Assembly: GCA_002402545.1 (NCBI GenBank)
Contig: DHGA01000094.1
Location: 1-53,751, forward strand
Direction of reading: 5' to 3'
DNA length: 53,751 nt
From: Syntrophaceae bacterium UBA4810
Lineage (GTDB): Bacteria > Desulfobacterota > Syntrophia > Syntrophales > Smithellaceae
Positions 34,600 through 43,185 of this stretch are shown here, piece after piece. The translations under genes were made by a program, and so were the position numbers. How positions within the stretch are numbered: the stretch's first letter is position 1; every line of letters starts with the position of its first letter. The notes under the pieces were generated by a model. The model was not told the origin of the DNA, ran no database searches, and saw only the letters and a list, made by a program, of their open reading frames with translations.

Positions 34600-36741
34600 T
34601 TATTTCTGTGTCACTACCCAAACGCCCTGCCAGTTTACGGGCGGCTGAGCTATGAGATCCTCGCATTTTAAAACATAAGCTTTTGCCGCCGCGTCTTTTT
34701 CGGTAATTTCGGCAAAAAGAATTTTTGCCTGCTTAAAATTGCCCTGATAAAATAATTTTAGAGCTTCAGAAAACTTTTCAAATATTTTTTGTTTTTTCGC
34801 GGAGATTTCTTCCGGCAGCAACGGCTCATAAACAACAACAGGCTCACGTCTGCCCACCACCTCGACACGCGAAATTTCCCGTGTTGGGAAAACATCCGCG
34901 ATTTGCTCTTTGGTGGCCTGCGAGATCAAAGTATAGGTGCCGAACTGCTTGTTGATTCCTTCCAGACGCGCCGCCAGATTTACCGCGTCGCCAATCATTG
35001 TGTAATCAAACCGCGACTTTGAACCCATGTTGCCCACAACCGCCTGGCCGGTGTTGATGCCGATGCGCATGTTCAGATTTTTGTTAAGGCGTTGATAAAA
35101 TTCCGGCCTCATTTGCGCGAGCTTTGCCTGGCAGTTAAGCGCGGCGCGCACACAGCGAATGGCGTGATCGGGTTGCTCCAAAGGCGCGTTCCAGAAGGCG
35201 ATAATCGCGTCGCCCTCGTATTTATCCACCGTGCCACCTTCTTCGTGAATAATATCCGTCATGGCGGAGAGATATGTGTTGAGTAGATTGGTGAGCGCTT
35301 CGGGATCAAGGCCTTCAGAAATTCCCGTGAATCCTTCCAGATCAGAGAAAAAAACAGAAAGAGATTTTCTTTCGCCGCCCAGTTTGAGGCGTTCCGGATG
35401 CGCGATGAGTTGTTCGATGACATCCGGGCTTAAGTATTGTTTAAAAGCGTTTTTGATATAAGTTTTTTGTTTTCCTTCAGTTGTGTAGTAAATCAGTCCT
35501 GCACCCACCAATGTTACCGCCACGGCTGTCTCCTGCACGAGCATCGGTAGCCAGAAACCAAAACGGTAAGCGGCAAAGCATATTGCCACAGGCAGAATTA
35601 AAAACGCGACATAAACAAAAGCGCTGCGGGTTATGCCCTTCGCCCAGGAAGAAAAAATTCCCGCGAGCAGGGCTATAAGCAAGGTAATTACTATAGTTAA
35701 AGCCAGCGGCACCGGGCTGATGAAATCTCCGGCCAATAAATTATCGAGCATGGTCGCAAAAACTTCCACGCCCGGATAGACGCCGGAAACAGGCGTCGGG
35801 CGCAGGTCATAAAGGCCGGGAGCGGAAAAGCCGAAGAAGACAAACGCGTCTTTAAATTCTTCCGTATTGATAACGGGATTTTCCCCTTCGGCCAAAAGCA
35901 GTGCGCTTTGGATCACCGATGCGGCACTGTAGGCCTTGTGCGTTCCCGATGGGCCGCGGAAATTTAAAATGGCCTGCCCGTTATCATCGATAGGAATTAT
36001 TTTCTCGCCGATAGTTAATTTACCCGGCGCGATGGCCATCTTTGTTTGAGGATGGGCGGCAAGATAATCGGCCAGCCCTAGCGCCGGCATAACCTTGCCA
36101 TCGAAAACTTCCAGAAGCGTCACGCGGCGATACACAGTATCGTTATCAGGACGCATTTGTACGTTGGCGAGGATTTTTGCCGCCGCTGCTATTTTGGGAA
36201 CAGGAAAGGAGGCATGCGCGTAGCTTTGATAACCGGTTTTTGCTATCCATTCTTCCAGGCCGTTTATCTGAAAGGCAGGCGCGGGCGCGAAATTTGGCCA
36301 CCTTGCTTCACTGCCGGTATTTCTGCTTAAAAATACCGCGCTGACAACAGGCATCGCGCGCATGGCATCGGCCATTGCCTGATCATCTGATACGCCGTAT
36401 TTGGAATGTTCCGTGTAAAGCACGTCAAAGGCGATTGAGCGCGCGCCGGCGCGTTTGCAAAAATCAATTACCGCGCCGTAGACTTCGCGCGGCCAGGGCC
36501 AGGATAAGGCGTTTTCTTCTTTGCCCCAATCCAACGAGCTCTGATCGAGCAGGATAACACGGATTTTATCGGTGGCATCCGATGGTTTGGCCATGGTGCT
36601 GACGCGCCAATCCCACGTTTTGGCTTCCCAGCGCGCGAGCCAGCCCGGCAGAAAAAAGGCCAGCGCGACAACGGCGCCGATCAGCCCCGCCGCCATTCCC
36701 TGGAATAATTTATTTTCTTTTATTTTTTTAAGAAACACCAT
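34600..36741 (-). CDS. CHASE2-domain adenylate/guanylate cyclase
   Basis: A 713-residue membrane signal protein. Residues 15-30 form the first membrane helix, followed by an extracytoplasmic CHASE2 sensor (about 40-320; DQSSLDWG, WPREVYGAVIDF and ARSIAFDVLYTEH are typical), then three membrane helices (about 330-415) and a class III cyclase domain: metal aspartates in FFSDLEGFTGI and KYEGDAIIAFWNAP, plus FDYTMIGDAVNLAARLE with the transition-state Asn-Arg pair. All catalytic residues are visible, so it should make cAMP. It ends with a short helical tail. It is the last of three genes in one direction, after an SH3-domain protein and an M48 protease. Confidence 0.92.
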   Translation of the reverse strand: MVFLKKIKENKLFQGMAAGLIGAVVALAFFLPGWLARWEAKTWDWRVSTMAKPSDATDKIRVILLDQSSLDWGKEENALSWPWPREVYGAVIDFCKRAGARSIAFDVLYTEHSKYGVSDDQAMADAMRAMPVVSAVFLSRNTGSEARWPNFAPAPAFQINGLEEWIAKTGYQSYAHASFPVPKIAAAAKILANVQMRPDNDTVYRRVTLLEVFDGKVMPALGLADYLAAHPQTKMAIAPGKLTIGEKIIPIDDNGQAILNFRGPSGTHKAYSAASVIQSALLLAEGENPVINTEEFKDAFVFFGFSAPGLYDLRPTPVSGVYPGVEVFATMLDNLLAGDFISPVPLALTIVITLLIALLAGIFSSWAKGITRSAFVYVAFLILPVAICFAAYRFGFWLPMLVQETAVAVTLVGAGLIYYTTEGKQKTYIKNAFKQYLSPDVIEQLIAHPERLKLGGERKSLSVFFSDLEGFTGISEGLDPEALTNLLNTYLSAMTDIIHEEGGTVDKYEGDAIIAFWNAPLEQPDHAIRCVRAALNCQAKLAQMRPEFYQRLNKNLNMRIGINTGQAVVGNMGSKSRFDYTMIGDAVNLAARLEGINKQFGTYTLISQATKEQIADVFPTREISRVEVVGRREPVVVYEPLLPEEISAKKQKIFEKFSEALKLFYQGNFKQAKILFAEITEKDAAAKAYVLKCEDLIAQPPVNWQGVWVVTQK

Positions 36742-36763
36742 CTGATCCCGGCGCGTAATAATT

Positions 36764-37669
36764 TTACAATAAATGACCAGCGGCCTTGATAAATCTATCT
36801 TTGCGAATGTTCGGTATCTGCGCTGTCTGCGCGCTTATGCCTAGTTCGGCAATCCGCGCCTGCGGCGACGGATGGGTTTTTGCAAAATCTGACCCTCCGG
36901 GTTTTATCTGCCTGCTCATTACCTGCAGCATATTCACCAGCGCGCCCGGCTGATAACCAGCGCGCCTTAAAATATTAACCGCCGCCGCGTCGGCCTGATA
37001 CTCATAGGTGCGGGAGTAACCATTCTTGATCATTGTGGTGGTGATATCGGAAATAACATCGCCGAAGCTGTTCGACAATTTAATTAATTCCTCATCGCCG
37101 TATGTTTTTACTCCTTCTCTGGCCAAAACAGTTAAGGCCTCCGCCATGCGCGCTTTTTGGATGGCATTGATTCCGTGGCGCATCTGGATATGGCCGATCT
37201 CATGCGCCAGCACGGCGGCCAGTTCGTCTTCTGTCCGGCAGCAGCGGATGAGGCCGCGGGTGATAAAAATATGCCCGCCGGGGGTGGCAAAGGCGTTGAT
37301 GTCGTCGGAATCCAGCACCAGAAAATGATAGCCGGCAAATAACTCCGGCGTGTCCGAGGCCAGCGCCAACGTCTGACCCAACAGGTTCACGTAGGAGTTT
37401 ACTTTTGCATCATTGAGCGCTTTGTATTTGGTCAGAACTACAGCGCCGACGGAACGGCCGATGTAATATTCCTGCTCCGGCGTAAAGTCTTCCAGGCTTC
37501 TGGACACAGCCGTTGTGCCGGTGCGGATAGAGGCGGCCTGTTCTTTGGTGATGGTGCCTCTTTGAACCGCTATATCTGTCGCCACGGTTGTCGCCGTTTC
37601 TACCGCCGCGCAGCCACAGAAAATTAACAAGGCGAGAAATGATATCATTTGTAAAGTAAGTTTTTTCAT
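36764..37669 (-). CDS. M48 family metalloprotease, lipoprotein
   Basis: A 301-residue protein with a lipoprotein signal (IFCGC, Cys20) and an M48 peptidase domain: zinc motif HEIGHIQMRH at about residues 154-163, third ligand in EYQADAAAVNIL, and THPSPQARI at the C-terminus. Related lipoproteins (LoiP/YcaL type) act in outer-membrane quality control. The gene lies three bases after the SH3-domain gene and is followed after 22 bases by the CHASE2-cyclase, so it belongs to a three-gene operon in which an envelope protease and a peptidoglycan-facing protein are made with a cAMP sensor. Confidence 0.9.
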   Translation of the reverse strand: MKKLTLQMISFLALLIFCGCAAVETATTVATDIAVQRGTITKEQAASIRTGTTAVSRSLEDFTPEQEYYIGRSVGAVVLTKYKALNDAKVNSYVNLLGQTLALASDTPELFAGYHFLVLDSDDINAFATPGGHIFITRGLIRCCRTEDELAAVLAHEIGHIQMRHGINAIQKARMAEALTVLAREGVKTYGDEELIKLSNSFGDVISDITTTMIKNGYSRTYEYQADAAAVNILRRAGYQPGALVNMLQVMSRQIKPGGSDFAKTHPSPQARIAELGISAQTAQIPNIRKDRFIKAAGHLL

Positions 37670-37671
37670 AT

Positions 37672-38163
37672 TCAGCCCCCCTCGTTGCCTAGCGAAAGCC
37701 TTCCTTCGCTGACAAAATTTTCTATCTGTTCCGAGGTTATGTCGAAGGCTTCCATGCGGTTTATCCAGGTGTAATCCAAATATTTGTTGTTCGCGCGGTA
37801 GCGGTTTTCCACCTCTTGATTGAATCCTTTTCCCGCCAGAGCTATTTCACCCTGCCCGACGGTGCCGGTTTGAGAAGTCTGCCCGGCCGTTAAAACGATT
37901 CTCTTGGTGGTCAAAGAAGAAGCATGCACCCAGCCGCGGTAACTTCCGTAAGTCGTTCTTTTCCAGTCGCCGCGTTCCTCGAGAATGGTGACGCGCGCGC
38001 CGTAGGGAGCTTTGACCACAATCTTTCCCAGATGCGAGGGCGTAGCCCTCAGCTGCGTTTGTTTAACCTGCACACTCATGGTTTTTTGCGTTTGCGCAGT
38101 CGCGCTCAAGCAAAGAAAGCTAAGCGCCGCAAAGAAAATGACCAGTGATATGTAGCGAGCCAT
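37672..38163 (-). CDS. Periplasmic SH3-domain protein
   Basis: A 163-residue protein with a signal peptide (hydrophobic residues 5-22, SATAQ cleavage region), then one bacterial SH3 domain (about 30-85: VKQTQLRATPSHLGKIV, VTILEERGDWKRT, YRGWVHASSL). The remainder is a helical segment with WINRMEAFDITSEQIENFV. SH3 domains of this type bind peptidoglycan or adaptor peptides. First gene of the SH3-M48-CHASE2 cyclase operon; an AGGAGG-like site precedes the ATG. Confidence 0.85.
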   Translation of the reverse strand: MARYISLVIFFAALSFLCLSATAQTQKTMSVQVKQTQLRATPSHLGKIVVKAPYGARVTILEERGDWKRTTYGSYRGWVHASSLTTKRIVLTAGQTSQTGTVGQGEIALAGKGFNQEVENRYRANNKYLDYTWINRMEAFDITSEQIENFVSEGRLSLGNEGG

Positions 38164-38347
38164 TTTTTACCTCCTTTATTACGAGCAAAGTTAGGCGAGT
38201 GTTTTCGCCTGATTAACAACTATATATGATCATGTTTTGTTGCTTAAACCTAGCATATTTGTGACTTTATTTAAAGATTAATGGTTGAAAATTTAGGTCA
38301 ATAACATTAGATATATTGAAATCGCGGCAGAAGGGCGAGAGATTATC

Positions 38348-39493
38348 ATGATTTCCAAACGCGCGGATAAATTTACTTCTTTTATCGTCATGGATGTAAT
38401 GGCCAAGGCCGAGGAGCTGGAACGCCGGGGCGAAAACGTCATTCATCTGGAGGTGGGCGAGCCGGATTTTTCCACGCCCAAAGTTATCACGCAGGCGGCC
38501 ATTGATGCGCTGCAAAATAACAAGACCCGCTACACGCACGCGTTGGGGCTTTTGGAACTGCGCCAGGCAATATGTGATTTTTATTTCAAGGAATATGGCG
38601 TAAAAATCATACCGGAGCAGATTTTGGTTTCCACCGGCACTTCACCGGCGCTTTTATTCGCGATGCTGGCGATTCTGGATAAAGGCGATGAAGTAATTGT
38701 TTCCAACCCGCGCTATCCCTGTTATCAGAATTTTATTCTGGCAGCGGGCGGAAAACTCAAAGAAATAAAAACTCGCCCGGAGGAAGGTTTTGTGTATCGC
38801 CCGGCGGATATTAAAAAGAAGATTACTCCGCGCACAAAGGCGATTTTTATCAATTCACCATCGAATCCCACGGGCATTGTCATGAGTAAAGAGCAACTGC
38901 AAAGCATCGCGCAATTTAAAAAACAATACATTATTTCCGACGAAATCTATCACGGCCTGGTGTATAAAGACCGAGCGCATTCCATTTTAGAATTTACCGA
39001 TAAGGCATTTGTCATCAACGGATTTTCCAAACTATACGCGATGACCGGCTGGCGGCTGGGCTACTGTATTTTCCCCAAGGAGTTTTCCAATGTCATGCAG
39101 CGGATTCATCAGAACTTCATGATTTCCGCCAGTGGCTTTATCCAGTGGGCGGGTATTGCCGCGCTCGCGAAAGCGCAAAAAGATGTGGCTGAAATGGCGC
39201 GGATTTACGACGAACGGCGACAGTATATGTTAAAACGTCTGCGGGAGATGGGCTTTGTCATTCATGTGGAGCCCACCGGCGCGTTTTATGTTTTTGCCGA
39301 CGCACGAAAGTTTTGCAAGGATTCCTATAAGGAAGCTTTCCGGATTACTGAAGAGGCCAAAGTGGGTGTGACGCCCGGCATAGATTTCGGCAGCGGCGGC
39401 GAGGGTTTTCTGCGCTTTTCCTACGCCAACTCCCTGGAAAATATCAAAGAAGGGTTGGACCGGCTGGAATTATACCTGAATAAGTATTTTTAG
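38348..39493 (+). CDS. Class I/II pyridoxal-phosphate aminotransferase
   Basis: A 381-residue fold-type I aminotransferase. Marks: HLEVGEPDFSTPKVI near residue 34, YTHALGLLELRQAI, SPSNPTGIVMSK with the conserved Asn-Pro, SDEIYHGLVY with the PLP-ring Asp, and the Schiff-base lysine in NGFSKLYAMTGWRLGY (about residue 228). The final arginine that binds the substrate carboxylate is in GFLRFSYANS. Substrate could be aspartate, aromatic acids or alanine; not determined. A 165-base copy of this gene's 3' end lies at 41015-41179, separated from it by two small genes. Confidence 0.92.
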   Translation: MISKRADKFTSFIVMDVMAKAEELERRGENVIHLEVGEPDFSTPKVITQAAIDALQNNKTRYTHALGLLELRQAICDFYFKEYGVKIIPEQILVSTGTSPALLFAMLAILDKGDEVIVSNPRYPCYQNFILAAGGKLKEIKTRPEEGFVYRPADIKKKITPRTKAIFINSPSNPTGIVMSKEQLQSIAQFKKQYIISDEIYHGLVYKDRAHSILEFTDKAFVINGFSKLYAMTGWRLGYCIFPKEFSNVMQRIHQNFMISASGFIQWAGIAALAKAQKDVAEMARIYDERRQYMLKRLREMGFVIHVEPTGAFYVFADARKFCKDSYKEAFRITEEAKVGVTPGIDFGSGGEGFLRFSYANSLENIKEGLDRLELYLNKYF

Positions 39494-40065
39494 GCAGGTT
39501 TATCTGGCTTGAAAATCATTAAGCGTAACATGATTAAATTTAATATAAATTACACATGTTATTTGTGTGTTGTTGCATTTGCGGTATCAAATAACAAAAA
39601 GAAAATTTCATAATATTTGAATTAGCTGAGGGGCATACTTCTTTAATTAAAGACAGATGCTTGTGCAGATGAAGCAATCTTCAACCCAATCGATGTCGGG
39701 ATTTATCTATGTTATAATCCTATGTGCTATATTTTTTGACTAGAAAAAGTCTTTACTACTAGAGCAATGTTCACACAGAGGTTTTTTGGTTAAGATGCTT
39801 TTTGGGTAAAAACCTTATCTATCGAAGAGTTGTTGCTCTTTCCCAAAAAAATATATTCATTAATAAACATTAAGATCTTGCATTCCACGGGCAATCTTGC
39901 TAAAATTAACTGCATTTAGAACGAAGATAAAAAACGGCGGTTTTGTTGATATCTGATCAATGGATTTTATACATGGTCTATTTTAACCCCTTTTTTATTT
40001 TAACCAAACACTAAATTTCTTTAAATATGAGCTGAATTATTTTAGTTAAAATAATCAATATTTAT
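39494..40065. other. AT-rich intergenic region
   Basis: These 572 bases are strongly AT-rich and contain no convincing gene. A weak palindromic ACACATG/TTTGTGT stretch occurs near 39551-39572. There is no clear promoter with both elements well spaced, and no repeat shared with other parts of the window. The low GC contrasts with the aminotransferase gene and suggests a junction of foreign DNA. Confidence 0.4.
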
Positions 40066-40620
40066 ATGGACTTATATTTAATAATTTTTATTTTAGTTCT
40101 GACAATGTCTTTAGTAGTTAGTTTTATCTATTTAAAGTGGCAAGATTACCAGGAAGAAAAAAAGAAAGCTGCTTCAGAAGAGATGGCGTGCGAAGGCGGG
40201 GAGCTAAATGATAATAAATTCATAACAAATATGGAGGGAACTATGAATGTACAAAAATTAAACAAAGCAATTGATACTTTAAAAGAGAATTTAGACGTAG
40301 CGTTGATAGCGACGGATATTTGGGCTGCTAGCGATCTTCAATCTATTGCGGGCTTCAATAGCCAACCGGCGGCTTGCGCTGTTTTCGGTCAGATCATTCA
40401 TTCAACAAACAAGGCGCTAAAGCAATCGGGCTTCCCTGTTTTGGGAAGATTCTGTCTTTTTGACCTTGCTGAGGGGAAGATGGTTGTTTTAATCCCCATG
40501 GGTAATTATGCATGGGGCATGCTTATTGACGGCAAAAAGGTGCAGTTAGGTTTATTGCTTAATGTAGCTTTGCCTCAGGCTATCGATGCTTTTGAAGATG
40601 CGATTGCCAGCCGAAATTAA
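40066..40620 (+). CDS. Roadblock/LC7-like protein with optional membrane anchor
   Basis: The frame encodes 184 residues: an N-terminal membrane helix (IIFILVLTMSLVVSFIYL), a short charged coil, and from residue 60 a compact domain starting MNVQKLNKAIDTL, with VALIATDIWAASDLQSIAGF, PAACAVFGQIIHSTN, MVVLIPMGNYAWGMLID and LLLNVALPQAIDAF. The order (small-residue strand, helix, strand hairpin, helix) resembles roadblock/LC7 (MglB-like) proteins that pair with small GTPases; no GTPase is nearby. Start is uncertain: ATG 40066 has no clear ribosome site, while ATG 40243 has an excellent GGAGGG site and would give a 125-residue soluble form. Both could be made. Confidence 0.6.
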   Translation: MDLYLIIFILVLTMSLVVSFIYLKWQDYQEEKKKAASEEMACEGGELNDNKFITNMEGTMNVQKLNKAIDTLKENLDVALIATDIWAASDLQSIAGFNSQPAACAVFGQIIHSTNKALKQSGFPVLGRFCLFDLAEGKMVVLIPMGNYAWGMLIDGKKVQLGLLLNVALPQAIDAFEDAIASRN

Positions 40621-40640
40621 TTTGAGAAAGGTGAGTTTAT

Positions 40641-40841
40641 ATGGGCGATAAACTAGTGGAAATATATAAAATTGTCGAAGAAAAAGGTGGCTCCGCAAGC
40701 AGGGTTAGGTTGGTTGAGGTTACAGGAATTACGATGAAAAACGCCGAGGAAATAAAGGATAAGCCTGACATTCTCGATAAAGTTAAAGAATCCGCAAGCG
40801 ATATATTAAAAAGCGATATAAACGAATTACTGAAAAAATAG
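40641..40841 (+). CDS. Small hypothetical protein paired with the roadblock-like gene
   Basis: A 66-residue charged, mostly helical protein (MGDKLVEIYKIVEEKGG, ASRVRLVEVTGITMKNAEEI, a lysine-rich end). The middle could form a small helix-turn-helix, but this is not certain. An AAAGGTGAG ribosome site precedes the ATG, and the gene starts 20 bases after the roadblock-like gene, so they are probably co-expressed. Both lie between the full aminotransferase gene and an orphan copy of its 3' end. Confidence 0.6.
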   Translation: MGDKLVEIYKIVEEKGGSASRVRLVEVTGITMKNAEEIKDKPDILDKVKESASDILKSDINELLKK

Positions 40842-40869
40842 AGTTATTCGCAACAGCAAAACGAGAATT

Positions 40870-40920
40870 CCCTAAAAGAGGGGACCGAAATAAGGATGTT
40901 ATAGGTTACCGCTTTTAGGG
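40870..40920. repeat. Inverted repeat downstream of the small gene pair
   Basis: CCCTAAAAG at 40870-40878 and CTTTTAGGG at 40912-40920 are perfect 9-base inverted arms around a 33-base centre with GGGGACC and GGTTACC, which can also partly pair. It could be a terminator-like hairpin or the end of a small mobile element; no T-tract follows. It lies 95 bases before the orphan aminotransferase tail. Confidence 0.55.
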
Positions 40921-41014
40921 ATTAGTGTGTTTTTGTCAAATATTTCTGGTTGGAAATATTTTAAGAGAATAGCTGGAAAAAACGCAAAACGCAAAATGCA
41001 ACGCTACGCCAAAG

Positions 41015-41179
41015 AAAGAAGCTTTCCGGATTACCGAAGAGGCGAAAGTGGGTGTCACTCCCGGCATCGATTTCGGCAGCGGCGGCGAAGGATTCCTGCG
41101 CTTTTCCTACGCCAATTCCCTGGAAAACATCAAAGAAGGTTTGGATCGTCTGGAGAGGTATTTGGATAGACATGCCTAA
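41015..41179 (+). pseudogene. Orphan 3' end of an aminotransferase gene
   Basis: In frame from 41015 this reads KEAFRITEEAKVGVTPGIDF, then GSGGEGFLRFSYANSLENIK and EGLDRLERYLDRHA before a TAA. It matches the last 50 or so residues of the aminotransferase at 38348-39493 almost residue for residue, yet many third-codon positions differ, so it diverged while under protein selection. No upstream part of an aminotransferase gene is present. It is more likely the tail of a related gene left by recombination than a fresh tandem duplicate. Confidence 0.85.
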
Positions 41180-41492
41180 GCAAAGAAATATGAAAGACGG
41201 GTCTATTTGCAAAAGCGTGAAGTTCGATATCTAGTCAAAGAAGTGTCTATTGATTCATTTGCGCAAATTCGTACTGATTCAGGCCAGTATAATAAGCGGG
41301 AACACGCGTCAGATAAAAAAATACACGCCAAGTCATGGGTGCGGTAAATAATAAGCGTTACTGGCTACGCATCACGCTTGGCGGTTCGGAAAGATTTGTG
41401 TCCATCACCTGAATATGTTAGGGGTATGTCCGCGTGTTTGTTTGTCTTGCTTTTTTGAAATCGGGCGGGCGGGCGCAATTCATGCAACCGGA
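41180..41492. other. Intergenic region before the nickel/cobalt-type genes
   Basis: No gene is supported in these 313 bases; the DUF1007 frame is open from 41415 but that part has no ribosome site and unlikely composition. I looked for a cobalamin or nickel-cobalt riboswitch because a metal transporter follows and did not recognise the conserved boxes of either. Confidence 0.4.
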
Positions 41493-42110
41493 ATGTCAAG
41501 CGTGTGGAAAAAGTTCACGAAAATAATAAGAATGGAATTGCTAATTGCCGCCGGCCTGCTGATGGCGGCGCAAACTGTCCATGCTCATCCTCATGTGTTT
41601 ATCGACGCGCGCCTGGATGTGCAATTCAGCGCTGATGGACTCTCAGGCATTCAGGTGGAATGGTTGTTCGACGCGATGTTCGGAAGCAGCCTGATTGCCG
41701 ACTACGACCGCAACAAAAACGGCCGGTTTGATACAGAGGAGATTGCTCTCATTGAGAAGCAGGCTTTTTCGAATCTGGTCAATTTCAACTATTTCACGTA
41801 TCTGATTAACGGCGACCGGCGGCACGACGTCCGCCAGGTGTCCGATTTTAAGGCATCGATTATCGGCAAGACCGTTTTGTATGCTTTTTTTATCCCTTTT
41901 ACGCTTAACTGGGACGAGATTGACGGTACGCTGGTTATCGGATTTTTCGACAAAACAAATTATTGTGATTTCCAGTTTATCGCGGACAAACCATTTTCCG
42001 TGTCCGCTTCGCCGGATATCGATATCGTTGCAAAAATCGTTGCAAACCGGGATGGTTGGGTCCGCAATCGGGCATTTGAAGAACTGAGACTTCAATACAA
42101 GAAACGGTGA
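41493..42110 (+). CDS. DUF1007 family periplasmic protein
   Basis: A 205-residue protein with a signal peptide (residues 8-32, ending TVHAHPH) and the family start HAHPHVFIDARLDV. The mature part includes a calcium-loop-like DYDRNKNGRFDTEE (about residues 70-83), typical of the family. DUF1007 proteins are regularly encoded next to NicO/RcnA-type nickel or cobalt transporters and are thought to help deliver or sense metal in the periplasm. The N-terminal histidines may bind the metal. The start at 41493 is chosen because the signal peptide follows directly. The stop overlaps the start of the next gene (TGATG), implying translational coupling. Confidence 0.85.
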   Translation: MSSVWKKFTKIIRMELLIAAGLLMAAQTVHAHPHVFIDARLDVQFSADGLSGIQVEWLFDAMFGSSLIADYDRNKNGRFDTEEIALIEKQAFSNLVNFNYFTYLINGDRRHDVRQVSDFKASIIGKTVLYAFFIPFTLNWDEIDGTLVIGFFDKTNYCDFQFIADKPFSVSASPDIDIVAKIVANRDGWVRNRAFEELRLQYKKR

Positions 42111-43054
42111 TGATGAGACTTTGTATTTGCCTGATGCTTGCCTGTCTGCTTTTCTCACCGGCGTACGCCTACGCCCAAAACCCGTTTATGTCTTCGGATA
42201 CCGTTACCACCGACGTGCAAAGCAAGCCGGATGAGGCCGTGGGTGAAAAACAAAGTGAAGTTCGCTTCCGGCTTACGTCTTTGGCGCCGGTTCGCTTCCT
42301 TTCCAGCCATTTAGCGAAAATGCAAAGCACGGTGCGCCGCGACATGGAAACCCTTCTGGCCGGCCATGGTGACGAGACGTTGCCTAAGACGGTTTTGCTT
42401 CTGGCCTTTTTTTCTTTTCTCTATGGCATGATTCACGCCGCCGGGCCAGGGCACGGCAAGGTGTTTATCGGATCGTATATGATTGCCGGGAAATCGCGGT
42501 TTATCGACGCGGTCAAGGCGGCCATCACCATCGTGGCGGCCCATACGCTTAGCGCCGGGATACTGATTGTCGCCTTTCTGATTTTTTTTGGAATGGCCAC
42601 AATGGAAAGCACGGCCGTTGCGGAAGGACGTCTGCAGCTGGTCAGCGCGGGGCTCATTTGCCTGGTAGGCGTGTATCTTTTAGTCCGGGGTGTTTTGAGC
42701 GCGCTCAGGAAGGATCCAGGCTTAAATGCAACCCCCGGAGCGCGGAAAGACAGAGGGCTTTTCGCGCTGGCTTTGTCGGTGGGGCTGATTCCGTGTCCAG
42801 GCGTAATGCTGATCATGCTTTTTGCGATTAACCTTGGGATGATTCCCGCTGGTATTCTTGCCGTTTTGTCCATGGCTTCGGGAATGTTCGTCACCATCAC
42901 CCTGATCGGGGCGCTGTTTCTGGCCGCCGGAAAATCAGCGCTCTCGGCAGGGCAGTCCCTGTGGCCGCGCCGCAGGTTTATATCAAATGGGCTGACAATC
43001 GGCGGTGCGCTTCTGGTATTGGGCTTTGGCCTGTTGCTTTTTGTCGGATATTAG
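42110..43054 (+). CDS. NicO/RcnA-like nickel or cobalt transporter
   Basis: A 314-residue membrane protein. After a signal-like first helix and a soluble N-terminal part (about 20-90), six membrane segments follow. The family motif GMIHAAGPGHGKVFIGSYM lies near residue 106 and a second histidine motif in VAAHTLSAGILI near 143; the later GLIPCPGVMLIML is also conserved. Members move Ni2+ or Co2+ across the inner membrane, in either direction depending on subgroup. Translationally coupled to the DUF1007 gene. The start at 42110 overlaps the upstream stop; a second ATG follows at 42113. Metal specificity cannot be told from sequence alone. Confidence 0.85.
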   Translation: MMRLCICLMLACLLFSPAYAYAQNPFMSSDTVTTDVQSKPDEAVGEKQSEVRFRLTSLAPVRFLSSHLAKMQSTVRRDMETLLAGHGDETLPKTVLLLAFFSFLYGMIHAAGPGHGKVFIGSYMIAGKSRFIDAVKAAITIVAAHTLSAGILIVAFLIFFGMATMESTAVAEGRLQLVSAGLICLVGVYLLVRGVLSALRKDPGLNATPGARKDRGLFALALSVGLIPCPGVMLIMLFAINLGMIPAGILAVLSMASGMFVTITLIGALFLAAGKSALSAGQSLWPRRRFISNGLTIGGALLVLGFGLLLFVGY

Positions 43055-43115
43055 AGACGCAAAGCCCCCCGGAGATCCGTCTGTCATCTGTAAAATTAAT
43101 TCTGTAAATTTTTTC

Positions 43116-43170
43116 TTGACGGCCTGCCTGGGCATCCTGTATAGACATTAACAATGATAATGATAATCAA
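43116..43170 (+). promoter_or_regulatory. fur promoter with Fur box (autoregulation)
   Basis: TTGACG at 43116-43121 and TATAGA at 43140-43145 (18-base spacer) form a promoter. At 43152-43170 lies CAATGATAATGATAATCAA, which matches the repeated GATAAT hexamers of the Fur box and covers the expected transcription start. Fur probably represses its own gene when iron is plentiful. Confidence 0.8.
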
Positions 43171-43185
43171 TAACGGATTGGGGTT

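Noticed and set aside
41180..41492. Cobalamin or nickel-cobalt riboswitch before the DUF1007-NicO genes
   Set aside because: The conserved sequence boxes of these RNAs were looked for and not seen.
43053..43085. c-di-GMP-I riboswitch suggested by GACGCAAAGCC
   Set aside because: The other conserved parts of that riboswitch are absent and the segment lies at the end of the transporter gene, upstream of a Fur-controlled promoter.
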